Source of the DNA: an uncultured Lachnospiraceae bacterium
GTDB lineage: Bacteria > Bacillota_A > Clostridia > Lachnospirales > Lachnospiraceae
NCBI GenBank assembly: GCA_900555005.1
Contig: USJM01000140.1
Coordinates: 1 to 5,179 of the forward strand
DNA: 5,179 nucleotides
Direction: 5' to 3'
The position numbers and the translations under genes are program-made. Under the pieces are notes generated by a model. That model saw only the letters and a program-made list of their open reading frames with translations, had not been told where the DNA came from and did no database searches. This document shows, piece after piece, positions 1 to 4,046 of the stretch; the first letter of the stretch is position 1; every line of letters begins with the position of its first letter.

Positions 1-204
1 CCTGAATCCCCCATCCGTAAGAACAGGGTAGCCGAGCTCCTTCAGCTTCCCGATCAGCTCCGTGATGGCCTCATCCTCAACTTTCTTCAGGTCGTCGTGG
101 CTGATCCTCCCTGTGTCAAATGCCCTTCTGGCTTCCTTGAGCTTCTGTGGTCTGAGAAAGCTTCCTACATAATCATATCGAAATGGTGTCTGAAGTGTCT
201 TCAT
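1..204 (-). CDS. MetE-like cobalamin-independent methyltransferase, N-terminal part only
   Basis: Only the first 68 residues lie in the window; the gene runs off the left edge. The protein begins MKTLQTPFRYDYVGSFLRP, continues with a charged helix rich in K, E and D, and reaches LGYPVLTDGGFR at the edge. The VGSFLRP and TDG-x-(F/Y)-R blocks are typical of the short 'core MetE' family (COG0620, YxjG/YxjH-like, about 370 residues), which resembles the catalytic C-terminal barrel of MetE. Family members are zinc-dependent and transfer a methyl group to a thiol such as homocysteine; the donor is often unknown, and the zinc ligands lie outside the window. The ATG at 204 is preceded by AGGAGG (215-220) with a 10-base spacer. 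The usual TDGE is TDGG here. The divergent LysR gene and the dyad at 388-406 suggest regulation by that protein. Family call is confident; substrate is not. Confidence 0.85.
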   Translation of the reverse strand, partial: MKTLQTPFRYDYVGSFLRPQKLKEARRAFDTGRISHDDLKKVEDEAITELIGKLKELGYPVLTDGGFR

Positions 205-229
205 CTGTCCTGATCCTCCTGTTGTTTTC

Positions 230-297
230 CTGACGATCCCTCGTCAGTTCCTTTTTTTACTTTCTTCCTGTTCCCGATGACAGGGAACTCTCTGACG
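230..297 (-). promoter_or_regulatory. Structured 5' leader of the MetE-like gene with competing pairings
   Basis: Read on the minus strand, two hairpins can form: GUUCCC/GGGAAC (288-283 with 275-270, loop of 7) and CUGACGA/UCGUCAG (247-241 with 236-230), the latter closed by the GNRA-type tetraloop GGGA. A rival structure pairs CGUCA (297-293) and GUUCC (288-284), separated by a 4-base bulge, with the continuous GGAACUGACG (251-242), and cannot coexist with them. CGUCAG occurs both at 297-292 and at 235-230 and competes for the same partner. This is the layout of a switching leader. No U-run follows on this strand, so control would more likely act on translation; the AGGAGG at 215-220 lies 10 bases past the second hairpin. 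It does not match the S-box pattern I know. Pairings are seen directly; regulation is inference. Confidence 0.4.
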
Positions 298-337
298 TTC
301 GCACGGTTGTATTTCTGCTGTCTGGATCCTGTCCCTG

Positions 338-366
338 ATTATATGGAAGACATCTTTTCTGGTAAA
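338..366 (-). promoter_or_regulatory. Promoter of the MetE-like gene
   Basis: On the minus strand a perfect -10 TATAAT (338-343) lies 17 bases from a -35 TTTACC (361-366, four of six consensus bases). Transcription should start near 331, giving a leader of about 127 bases before the ATG at 204. The LysR-type dyad at 388-406 sits just upstream, as expected for an activator of this promoter. The call is by sequence match and spacing only. Confidence 0.65.
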
Positions 367-387
367 ATACCTGTTTCATTTGAAATA

Positions 388-406
388 CCATAGATAGAAT
401 CTATGG
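388..406. promoter_or_regulatory. LysR-type operator dyad (T-N11-A)
   Basis: A perfect 8-base inverted repeat, CCATAGAT-AGA-ATCTATGG, contains T391-N11-A403, the geometry recognised by LysR-type regulators. Its centre (397) is about 66 bases upstream of the predicted start of MetE-like gene transcription, close to the classical -65 recognition site. It would also overlap the -35 region of the possible promoter of the regulator gene, allowing autorepression. A shorter palindrome, TTTCA-TT-TGAAA (374-385), lies between it and the -35 and could be the secondary activation site. Dyad and spacing are seen; binding is inferred from the divergent LysR gene. Confidence 0.6.
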
Positions 407-410
407 ATCA

Positions 411-419
411 TGATACACT
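411..419 (+). promoter_or_regulatory. Possible extended -10 element of the LysR gene promoter
   Basis: TGATACACT fits an extended -10 (TG-N-TACACT, four of six bases in the hexamer). No good -35 lies at the right distance; that position falls inside the dyad at 388-406. The start would be near 426, leaving a leader of about 110 bases that carries the dyad at 454-475 and the repeats at 485-511. A promoter further downstream is equally possible. Confidence 0.25.
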
Positions 420-453
420 GTATGCTGAACCTATTGATTGAAGAAGTTCCGAT

Positions 454-475
454 TCTCTTCTGATCATCGAAGAGA
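454..475. promoter_or_regulatory. Inverted repeat upstream of the LysR gene
   Basis: A perfect 7-base inverted repeat TCTCTTC/GAAGAGA (454-460 and 469-475) is separated by 8 bases that include the palindrome TGATCA. It contains a T-N11-A arrangement (T459, A471), so it could be a second operator of the adjacent LysR-type regulator, or a hairpin in its leader RNA. No T-run follows, so it is not an intrinsic terminator. Its arms do not resemble those of the dyad at 388-406, so the two need not bind the same protein. Confidence 0.35.
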
Positions 476-484
476 CTGTATGAA

Positions 485-511
485 GCACCGGACAAAAGCG
501 CCGGACAAAAG
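485..511 (+). repeat. Two-copy 13-base tandem repeat before the LysR gene
   Basis: CCGGACAAAAG occurs at 488-498 and again at 501-511, with a period of 13 bases; the match extends to GCNCCGGACAAAAG when the shared flanks are counted. It ends 23 bases before the ATG at 535, inside the presumed leader. The spacing is close to one helical turn and a bit, so an operator role is possible, but nothing else shows function. Confidence 0.6.
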
Positions 512-534
512 AGCATTCGAATCGGGTGGGGTAT

Positions 535-1443
535 ATGACACTGAAACAGCTGGAGTATCTGATCGTTGTAGCAGAGACCGGAAGCATCACGGAGGCCGCG
601 AGAAAGCTCTATATCGCTCAGCCGAGCCTTACCGCGGCCATCCACGAGCTTGAGAAAGAATATGATATCCCGATCTTTACCAGATCAAGAAAAGGGATGG
701 AACTGACGTCGGAGGGGGACGAGTTCCTCGGATATGCCAGACAGATCCTGGAACAGGCCAGCCTGGTCGATGAACGATATAAAAAGAAAAATGCTGTGAA
801 GCAGCGCTTCTGCGTTTCTTCACAGCATTACTCATTCGCCGTAGAGGCATTTGTCCGGCTGCTGAAGGAGTACGCCGGAACAAAGTATGAATTTCACATG
901 AGGGAAACACAGACATACGACATCATCGATGACGTCGCGCACCTCAGAAGTGAGCTCGGGATTCTGTATCTGAACAGCTTCAACGAGACCGTCCTTCGAA
1001 AAACGCTGCGGGACCAGGGGCTCTCCTTCACCCGGCTTTTCATCGCCAGGCCGCATGTCTTTATCGGAAAAGACAATCCACTCGCTTCCCAAAGCGCCGT
1101 GACGCCCGAGGATCTGAAGCCTTATCCGCGCCTCAGCTTCGAGCAGGGCAGCCACAACTCCTTCTATTTCTCCGAGGAAATACTGAGTACCATGGACTGT
1201 GACCGGGAGCTTTATGTCTGTGACCGTGCCACCCTGTTCAACATGCTGGTCGGGATCAACGGATATACCATCAGCAGCGGGATCATCAGCGAGGAGCTGA
1301 ACGGGCCGCACATCATATCCCGTCCACTCCTGGTCGATGACTTCATGGAAATCGGCTATATTCTGCCGGTCTCGATCCGCCCCTCGCAGCTGACACAGCG
1401 GTACATTCAGGTTCTGAAAACACTCTGCGAAGCTTACCAGTGA
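535..1443 (+). CDS. LysR-type transcriptional regulator
   Basis: The 302-residue protein has the usual length and layout of the LysR family. An N-terminal winged helix-turn-helix covers residues 1-58 (TLKQLEYLIVVAETGSITEAA, then KLYIAQPSLTAAIHELE, then FTRSRKGMELT), followed by a linker helix (about 60-88) and a substrate-binding-protein-like effector domain (about 90-295) that ends with a helix at QRYIQVLKTLCEAY. The ATG at 535 is preferred over the in-frame GTG at 526 because the G-rich weak ribosome site (524-530) lies just upstream of it and nothing precedes the GTG. The gene diverges from the MetE-like gene, and dyads with T-N11-A geometry lie between them, so it probably controls that gene and itself in response to a small molecule, perhaps linked to methionine or one-carbon metabolism. 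Effector and subfamily are not recognisable. Its stop is 9 bases from the end of the convergent ferredoxin gene, with no terminator seen. Confidence 0.93.
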   Translation: MTLKQLEYLIVVAETGSITEAARKLYIAQPSLTAAIHELEKEYDIPIFTRSRKGMELTSEGDEFLGYARQILEQASLVDERYKKKNAVKQRFCVSSQHYSFAVEAFVRLLKEYAGTKYEFHMRETQTYDIIDDVAHLRSELGILYLNSFNETVLRKTLRDQGLSFTRLFIARPHVFIGKDNPLASQSAVTPEDLKPYPRLSFEQGSHNSFYFSEEILSTMDCDRELYVCDRATLFNMLVGINGYTISSGIISEELNGPHIISRPLLVDDFMEIGYILPVSIRPSQLTQRYIQVLKTLCEAYQ

Positions 1444-1452
1444 GCGTATGTC

Positions 1453-1638
1453 TCATGCATCCACATCGCGGTGCCTGTCCATGTACTTCTTGATCTTCTT
1501 TTTACACTTGCCGCATTTGCTGCCTGCACCGGTTGCCTTCCGGACGTCCTTGAAACAGTCCGCCCCTGCCTTCATGGCATCCCGGACATCTCCCTTCGTC
1601 ACGTGGCGGCAAGCGCATATCACATCTTCCCTGCTCAT
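1453..1638 (-). CDS. BFD-like [2Fe-2S] ferredoxin, probable ferritin partner
   Basis: The 61-residue protein has the cysteine pattern of the BFD (bacterioferritin-associated ferredoxin) domain: C8-x-C10 near the start and C42-x2-C45 later. C10 and C42 are 32 positions apart, as are C6 and C38 of E. coli Bfd. VTKGDVRDAMKAGA and TGAGSKCGKC match the helical fold that wraps the cluster. An extra cysteine (C28) and a very basic tail (KKKIKKYMDRHR) are distinctive. Known Bfd delivers electrons to bacterioferritin to release stored iron. Here the gene follows a ferritin gene directly: the ferritin TGA (1640-1638) and this ATG (1638-1636) share one base. No Shine-Dalgarno sequence is visible before the ATG, so translation is probably coupled to that of ferritin. 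It could instead serve another iron-sulphur task, but the overlap argues for a ferritin role. Confidence 0.88.
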   Translation of the reverse strand: MSREDVICACRHVTKGDVRDAMKAGADCFKDVRKATGAGSKCGKCKKKIKKYMDRHRDVDA

Positions 1639-2150
1639 CAGAGAACCAGAGACGGAGCCGTGTAGACTCTCCCAAGCAGTTCCTGGTTCAGCGCATACAA
1701 CCCCTTTGGATCATGGCCAAACAGCTTGTACTTTTTGATCAGGTCATCGGCATTCTTTTCTTCCTCGCCCTGCTCTTTTACAAACCAGTCGAAACACTGC
1801 ATGGTGCGGAAATCATTGACATCCTGTGCAGCCTTGTATATGGTGTTGATCAGGCTCGTGACATACTGCTCATGCTCCAGGCCCTCACGCAGCGGATCCT
1901 CCGGGCTGGCATAGCTTTTATCCGGCTTGTCAACCGCCTCGAATACTACCCGTTCTCCGTTATTCTGGAGATAGGTTCTCATCAGCATCGCATGATCGCG
2001 CTCTTCCTGCGCCTGAATGTCATACCAGTGCGCAAAGCCATCAAGCCCCTCATCATAAAAATAATTTGCGAAGTCCAGATACAGATATGCAGAATAAAAT
2101 TCCTTGTTGATCTGCGTATTGATCAGGTCCCTGACTTTCGGATTCAGCAT
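1638..2150 (-). CDS. ftnA: Heme-free bacterial ferritin (iron storage, ferroxidase)
   Basis: This is a 170-residue four-helix-bundle ferritin. Counting from MLNPKVRDL, the ferroxidase residues fall at the same numbers as in E. coli FtnA: E17, E50, H53, E94 and Q127, with E49, E126 and E130 also present, so it should oxidise Fe(II) and store Fe(III) in a 24-subunit cytoplasmic shell. The position equivalent to the heme-ligand Met of bacterioferritin is R51, so it should not bind heme. The ATG at 2150 is chosen because AGGGAGG (2158-2164) lies 7 bases upstream. An in-frame ATG two codons earlier is only one base from that site, and a longer start at 2192 adds residues unlike ferritins. The residue numbering supports the same choice. 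It sits 63 bases after the small acidic gene and overlaps the BFD-type ferredoxin gene by one base. Confidence 0.96.
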   Translation of the reverse strand: MLNPKVRDLINTQINKEFYSAYLYLDFANYFYDEGLDGFAHWYDIQAQEERDHAMLMRTYLQNNGERVVFEAVDKPDKSYASPEDPLREGLEHEQYVTSLINTIYKAAQDVNDFRTMQCFDWFVKEQGEEEKNADDLIKKYKLFGHDPKGLYALNQELLGRVYTAPSLVL

Positions 2151-2178
2151 TGTCATACCTCCCTTATCCGGTTTGTAA

Positions 2179-2192
2179 ATGAATATACTCAT
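2179..2192. promoter_or_regulatory. AT-rich near-palindrome in front of the ferritin gene
   Basis: ATGAATATACTCAT is a 14-base palindrome with one mismatched pair (2183/2188). It contains, on the minus strand, TATATT (2182-2187), a possible -10 without a good -35. It is the only dyad in the 63-base gap before ferritin and could be an operator or promoter element. It does not fit the Fur or PerR consensus well. Confidence 0.22.
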
Positions 2193-2210
2193 CTTTTATG
2201 AAGGTTCTGT

Positions 2211-2239
2211 GTATTACACCAGATCCCCCAGAATGTCGA
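2211..2239 (-). promoter_or_regulatory. Possible ferritin promoter inside the end of the small acidic gene
   Basis: TCGACA (2234-2239, five of six -35 bases) is 17 bases from TAATAC (2211-2216, three of six -10 bases) on the minus strand. The -10 is weak, so cotranscription of ferritin with the upstream gene remains possible. The start would be near 2204, giving a leader of about 54 bases. Confidence 0.22.
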
Positions 2240-2387
2240 TCGCATCGTCCAGCGCATCCATGGCCTCATCTACATCCTCTGTGTTTTGATCTTTGTCATC
2301 CATCTCATCCGTCAGCTGCGCCAGCATGTCCTTTGCTTCCTCAATTTTGGATAGAATTTCTAAAAGCTCCTCACTGTACTCTTCCAT
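2214..2387 (-). CDS. Small acidic helical protein, unknown function
   Basis: I do not recognise this 57-residue protein. It begins MEEYSEELLEILSKIEEAKD and ends AMDALDDAIDILGDLV. About a third of its residues are D or E and few are basic, so it is strongly acidic. Hydrophobic residues recur every three or four positions in two stretches (about 4-27 and 40-56), joined by a polar DDKDQNTED segment, which suggests a helical hairpin or coiled coil. It has no signal peptide, membrane span or cysteine. The ATG at 2387 is chosen because AGGAGG (2396-2401) lies 8 bases upstream; an in-frame ATG at 2453 would add 22 residues that do not continue the pattern. It lies 63 bases before ferritin on the same strand and may share its transcript. 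A role with ferritin is only a guess by position. Confidence 0.75.
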   Translation of the reverse strand: MEEYSEELLEILSKIEEAKDMLAQLTDEMDDKDQNTEDVDEAMDALDDAIDILGDLV

Positions 2388-2415
2388 GGTCCTGTCCTCC
2401 TGACCATCCCTGTCC

Positions 2416-2432
2416 ATCAAAGCCGATTTGAT
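2416..2432. promoter_or_regulatory. Short inverted repeat upstream of the small acidic gene
   Basis: A perfect 6-base inverted repeat ATCAAA/TTTGAT with a 5-base centre lies 14 bases beyond the ribosome site of the small acidic gene. Its 17-base size suits a repressor operator. No convincing promoter could be placed around it. The rest of the 135-base gap (2388-2522) shows only a G-rich run on the minus strand and no terminator. Confidence 0.25.
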
Positions 2433-2522
2433 CCCGATCACGGTATTCACCATCGCCCACCCCCCTTCTGCCCGCTGATCCCGGCTCTCTGCATCTTTTT
2501 CTATAACATCGGCGCTCCCGCA

Positions 2523-3227
2523 TCACTCGATCTTTGTCGATGCTGCCGCATAAAACGCCGGATAGGTCTCCTTCAGATACCGTACATTCCCGACCCAGTT
2601 CATGAGTAGAAGACGAAGGACTTTCTCAAAGTCCTGGTTGAAATGTTCAATATCCTGTTCTGAAAGGTCATCCCAGGATCCACGCAGGCGAAATTCATCC
2701 ATGAGATGGAACACGCCCCAGAGCATCTCAGAGAAGCATTCGTGCTCGATGATCAGCGGATTGGATGCGATGACCAGAATATTGGTCTGGTTGGATCGGA
2801 TGATCTGCTGAATTTTCGTATAACCGGCAGCATCCATGTGAACGTTCAGCTTCACACTCTGAAGTTGTTTTTGGACTTCTCCAACCCTCCCGGACTGCTC
2901 AGCGCCATTTTTCACGACTTCGTATACAAGACCATCCGCATCGGTCATTCGCAGAATTTCCCGGATCAGGAAAGCGCCGATTCCAGTGAAAAATGAACTT
3001 GTCAGCATCTTTGTCTTTTCGAGCCGCTCTTTCTTCTCGCGTTCCTCTACGAGCTCTCCGACCACCAGGGTTGCGATGGCGATGGTGACCGGCATAAATG
3101 CCAGATCTTGCAGAAGATAGAAGACGGTTGTCCGCTCATCATGAAAAATCAGAACCTGCAGAAGATAAATAGCTGCTGACAGGACAATGAGCGCCAGCAC
3201 CACGCGGCGGGTCGTTTTTCTGTCCAT
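2523..3227 (-). CDS. Uncharacterised membrane protein, two N-terminal helices and cytoplasmic helical domain
   Basis: The 234-residue protein starts with the basic stretch MDRKTTRR, followed by two hydrophobic spans (about 9-28 and 35-57) joined by a short loop, FHDERTT. A strongly charged segment (58-74, GELVEEREKKERLEKTK) follows, typical of a cytoplasmic exit. The remaining 160 residues look soluble and mostly helical, with FFTGIGAFLIREI and ILVIASNPLIIEHECFSEM as the most conserved-looking blocks. By positive-inside reasoning both ends are in the cytoplasm. The HD-x5-YLL-DLAFMP layout resembles hypothetical proteins I associate with Clostridia, but I cannot name a family. The ATG at 3227 is preceded by AGAGGAG (3234-3240) with a 6-base spacer, and a promoter lies at 3277-3305. 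It is followed on the same strand, after 135 bases, by the small acidic gene. No catalytic motif is visible. Confidence 0.85.
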   Translation of the reverse strand: MDRKTTRRVVLALIVLSAAIYLLQVLIFHDERTTVFYLLQDLAFMPVTIAIATLVVGELVEEREKKERLEKTKMLTSSFFTGIGAFLIREILRMTDADGLVYEVVKNGAEQSGRVGEVQKQLQSVKLNVHMDAAGYTKIQQIIRSNQTNILVIASNPLIIEHECFSEMLWGVFHLMDEFRLRGSWDDLSEQDIEHFNQDFEKVLRLLLMNWVGNVRYLKETYPAFYAAASTKIE

Positions 3228-3252
3228 AAAGGACTCCTCTCTGAATATCGAA

Positions 3253-3272
3253 ACTGCTTTTCATACTGCTTT
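3253..3272. repeat. Direct repeat at the start of the membrane-protein transcript
   Basis: ACTGCTTT occurs at 3253-3260 and 3265-3272, a 12-base period, on the plus strand. The copies straddle the predicted transcription start (about 3270) and lie within the 43-base leader, where a repressor could bind side by side on successive turns. A chance repeat of this size is possible. Confidence 0.45.
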
Positions 3273-3276
3273 CACC

Positions 3277-3305
3277 ATTCTATCCTGAGCCTGTCAGTTA
3301 TTCAA
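3277..3305 (-). promoter_or_regulatory. Promoter of the membrane-protein gene
   Basis: On the minus strand TTGAAT (3300-3305, four of six) and TAGAAT (3277-3282, five of six) are separated by exactly 17 bases. The predicted start near 3270 leaves a 43-base leader before the ATG at 3227. The terminator of the upstream unit (3365-3410) ends well before it, so this is a separate transcription unit. Confidence 0.6.
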
Positions 3306-3364
3306 GGAGCTCAGCCGGTAACAATACAGCCCGGCATCTTCTGCAATTTCGTACAAAATGAGCC

Positions 3365-3410
3365 AAAAAAGCGGTTGCCTCCCCTCTCCTGAGGTGGGAA
3401 AACAGCCGCT
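3365..3410 (-). terminator. Intrinsic terminator after the flavodoxin-like gene
   Basis: On the minus strand AGCGG (3410-3406) pairs with CCGCT (3374-3370). Inside, a longer imperfect arm brings TGTTTTCCC opposite GGGGAGGCA with some G-U pairs. A run of six T (3370-3365) follows immediately. It lies 23 bases past the stop at 3434 and is the clearest terminator in the window. No T-run follows on the plus strand, so it acts in one direction. Confidence 0.82.
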
Positions 3411-3433
3411 ATATGAAGCATCATAAAGATTGG

Positions 3434-3855
3434 TCAGACAATCTCTCTTCCGAGTCTTTCGCACTCCGCGAGAATGTCATCCGTGATCTCACCGTCCGCG
3501 ACGACACTTGCAGTCTCCAGGATGATGCCCGCCCCGTGGATATCACGTTCCAGATGGATGATCCAGTTGTCATCTCCGTCCTTATTCGTGAAAAGTGCGA
3601 CCTTTTTTCCCTGAAGCTTCGGCTTAAGCGCATTGTACAGGCGGCCGAACCTGCAGTTCAGCCCCTCTCCCTTTTTGATCATCGGCGTTCCGAGTGCAAT
3701 CCCCGAGAGGAAACCGCCATATTGGTGTTAAACTCCTCAGCGGTAAACATATCAACCTTCCCGCCGGCATCCTCTGCTCCTTTTGCGACCGCATCGGCCA
3801 TATCCACGATGTCATCTCTGTCTCCGTCATACACGACTGCAATCTTGCCGTACAT
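3434..3855 (-). pseudogene. Flavodoxin-like gene broken by one frameshift
   Basis: The ATG at 3855 (AAGGA about 8 bases upstream) opens MYGKIAVVYDGDRDDIVDMA and runs to DMFTAEEFNT, a flavodoxin N-terminus. Near 3722-3723 the flavodoxin reading moves to the -1 frame, YGGFLSGIALGTPMIKKGEG, and continues through LKPKLQGKKVALF and ADGEITDDILAECERLGREIV to the TGA at 3434. Without the shift the first frame ends at 3679, after 58 residues. Restoring one base gives about 140 residues, normal for a short-chain flavodoxin. No slippery heptamer or long homopolymer is at the break. In addition, the loop after VVY reads DGDRDDI, whereas flavodoxins have a Ser/Thr- and Gly-rich loop (S-G-T-G-N-T type) binding the FMN phosphate, so even the intact protein may not bind FMN normally. 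A strong promoter (3922-3950) and a terminator (3365-3410) flank it. A sequencing error is the alternative to true decay. Confidence 0.75.
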
Positions 3856-3921
3856 ATCTGATTTCCTTTCCTTTTCCTTCAGCCAGGTTTCTATTTCCTG
3901 ACATCATTATCTTCTGTTCGT

Positions 3922-3950
3922 ACCATAGCACCGCACCAAACGGGTGTCAA
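3922..3950 (-). promoter_or_regulatory. Strong promoter of the flavodoxin-like gene
   Basis: On the minus strand a perfect -35 TTGACA (3945-3950) is 17 bases from TATGGT (3922-3927, four of six). TGC precedes the -10, making it an extended -10. The start would be near 3915 with a 60-base leader. No terminator separates it from tex, so read-through from tex may add to expression. Confidence 0.72.
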
Positions 3951-3980
3951 ATGCTAGCAGTGGCGCCGGGTGGGTTCATT

Positions 3981-4046
3981 CAGGTTCAATTCCACTTCCG
4001 GAGCAGTGCTGACAAGCTCAGTTCCACTTCCGGAGCAGTGCCGACA
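3981..4046. repeat. 32-base-period duplication of the tex 3' end
   Basis: Plus-strand 3990-4014 and 4022-4046 match at 24 of 25 bases, and weaker similarity extends left (3981-3989 against 4013-4021). On the minus strand the upstream copy (4046-4018) encodes the Tex C-terminus LSALLRKWN and its stop. The downstream copy, beyond that stop, would encode the same nine residues and a stop in a different frame. The differences (CTG/TTG, TCG/TCA, AAC/AAT) are all synonymous. Confidence 0.9.

Noticed and set aside
230..257. Plus-strand intrinsic terminator: 7-base stem followed by TTCCTTTTTTT
   Set aside because: No plus-strand gene lies upstream for it to end, the stem is only moderately GC-rich and the T-run is interrupted. 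The same stem fits better as part of the minus-strand leader of the MetE-like gene.
832..1311. Minus-strand open frame opposite the LysR gene
   Set aside because: It lies wholly inside the well-supported LysR gene, has no recognisable domain and no ribosome site.
1415..1500. Terminator between the convergent LysR and ferredoxin genes
   Set aside because: Only 9 bases separate the stops, and the nearby CACT/AGTG arms are short with mismatches and lack a T-run after a stable stem.
2388..2453. 22-residue N-terminal extension of the small acidic protein (ATG at 2453)
   Set aside because: The added residues do not continue the acidic helical pattern, and the ATG at 2387 has an ideal AGGAGG 8 bases upstream.
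3713..3730. Programmed -1 frameshift joining the two flavodoxin halves
   Set aside because: No X-XXY-YYZ slippery heptamer is at the junction, and slipping at TTT would give an immediate TAA. A simple one-base loss or sequencing error explains it better.
3900..3911. Fur-like half site GATAATGATGTC in the leader of the flavodoxin-like gene
   Set aside because: The first nine bases match a Fur half site, and both flavodoxin and ferritin are plausible iron-regulated genes, but the second half (GTCAGGAAAT) shows no symmetry. A half site alone is not enough.
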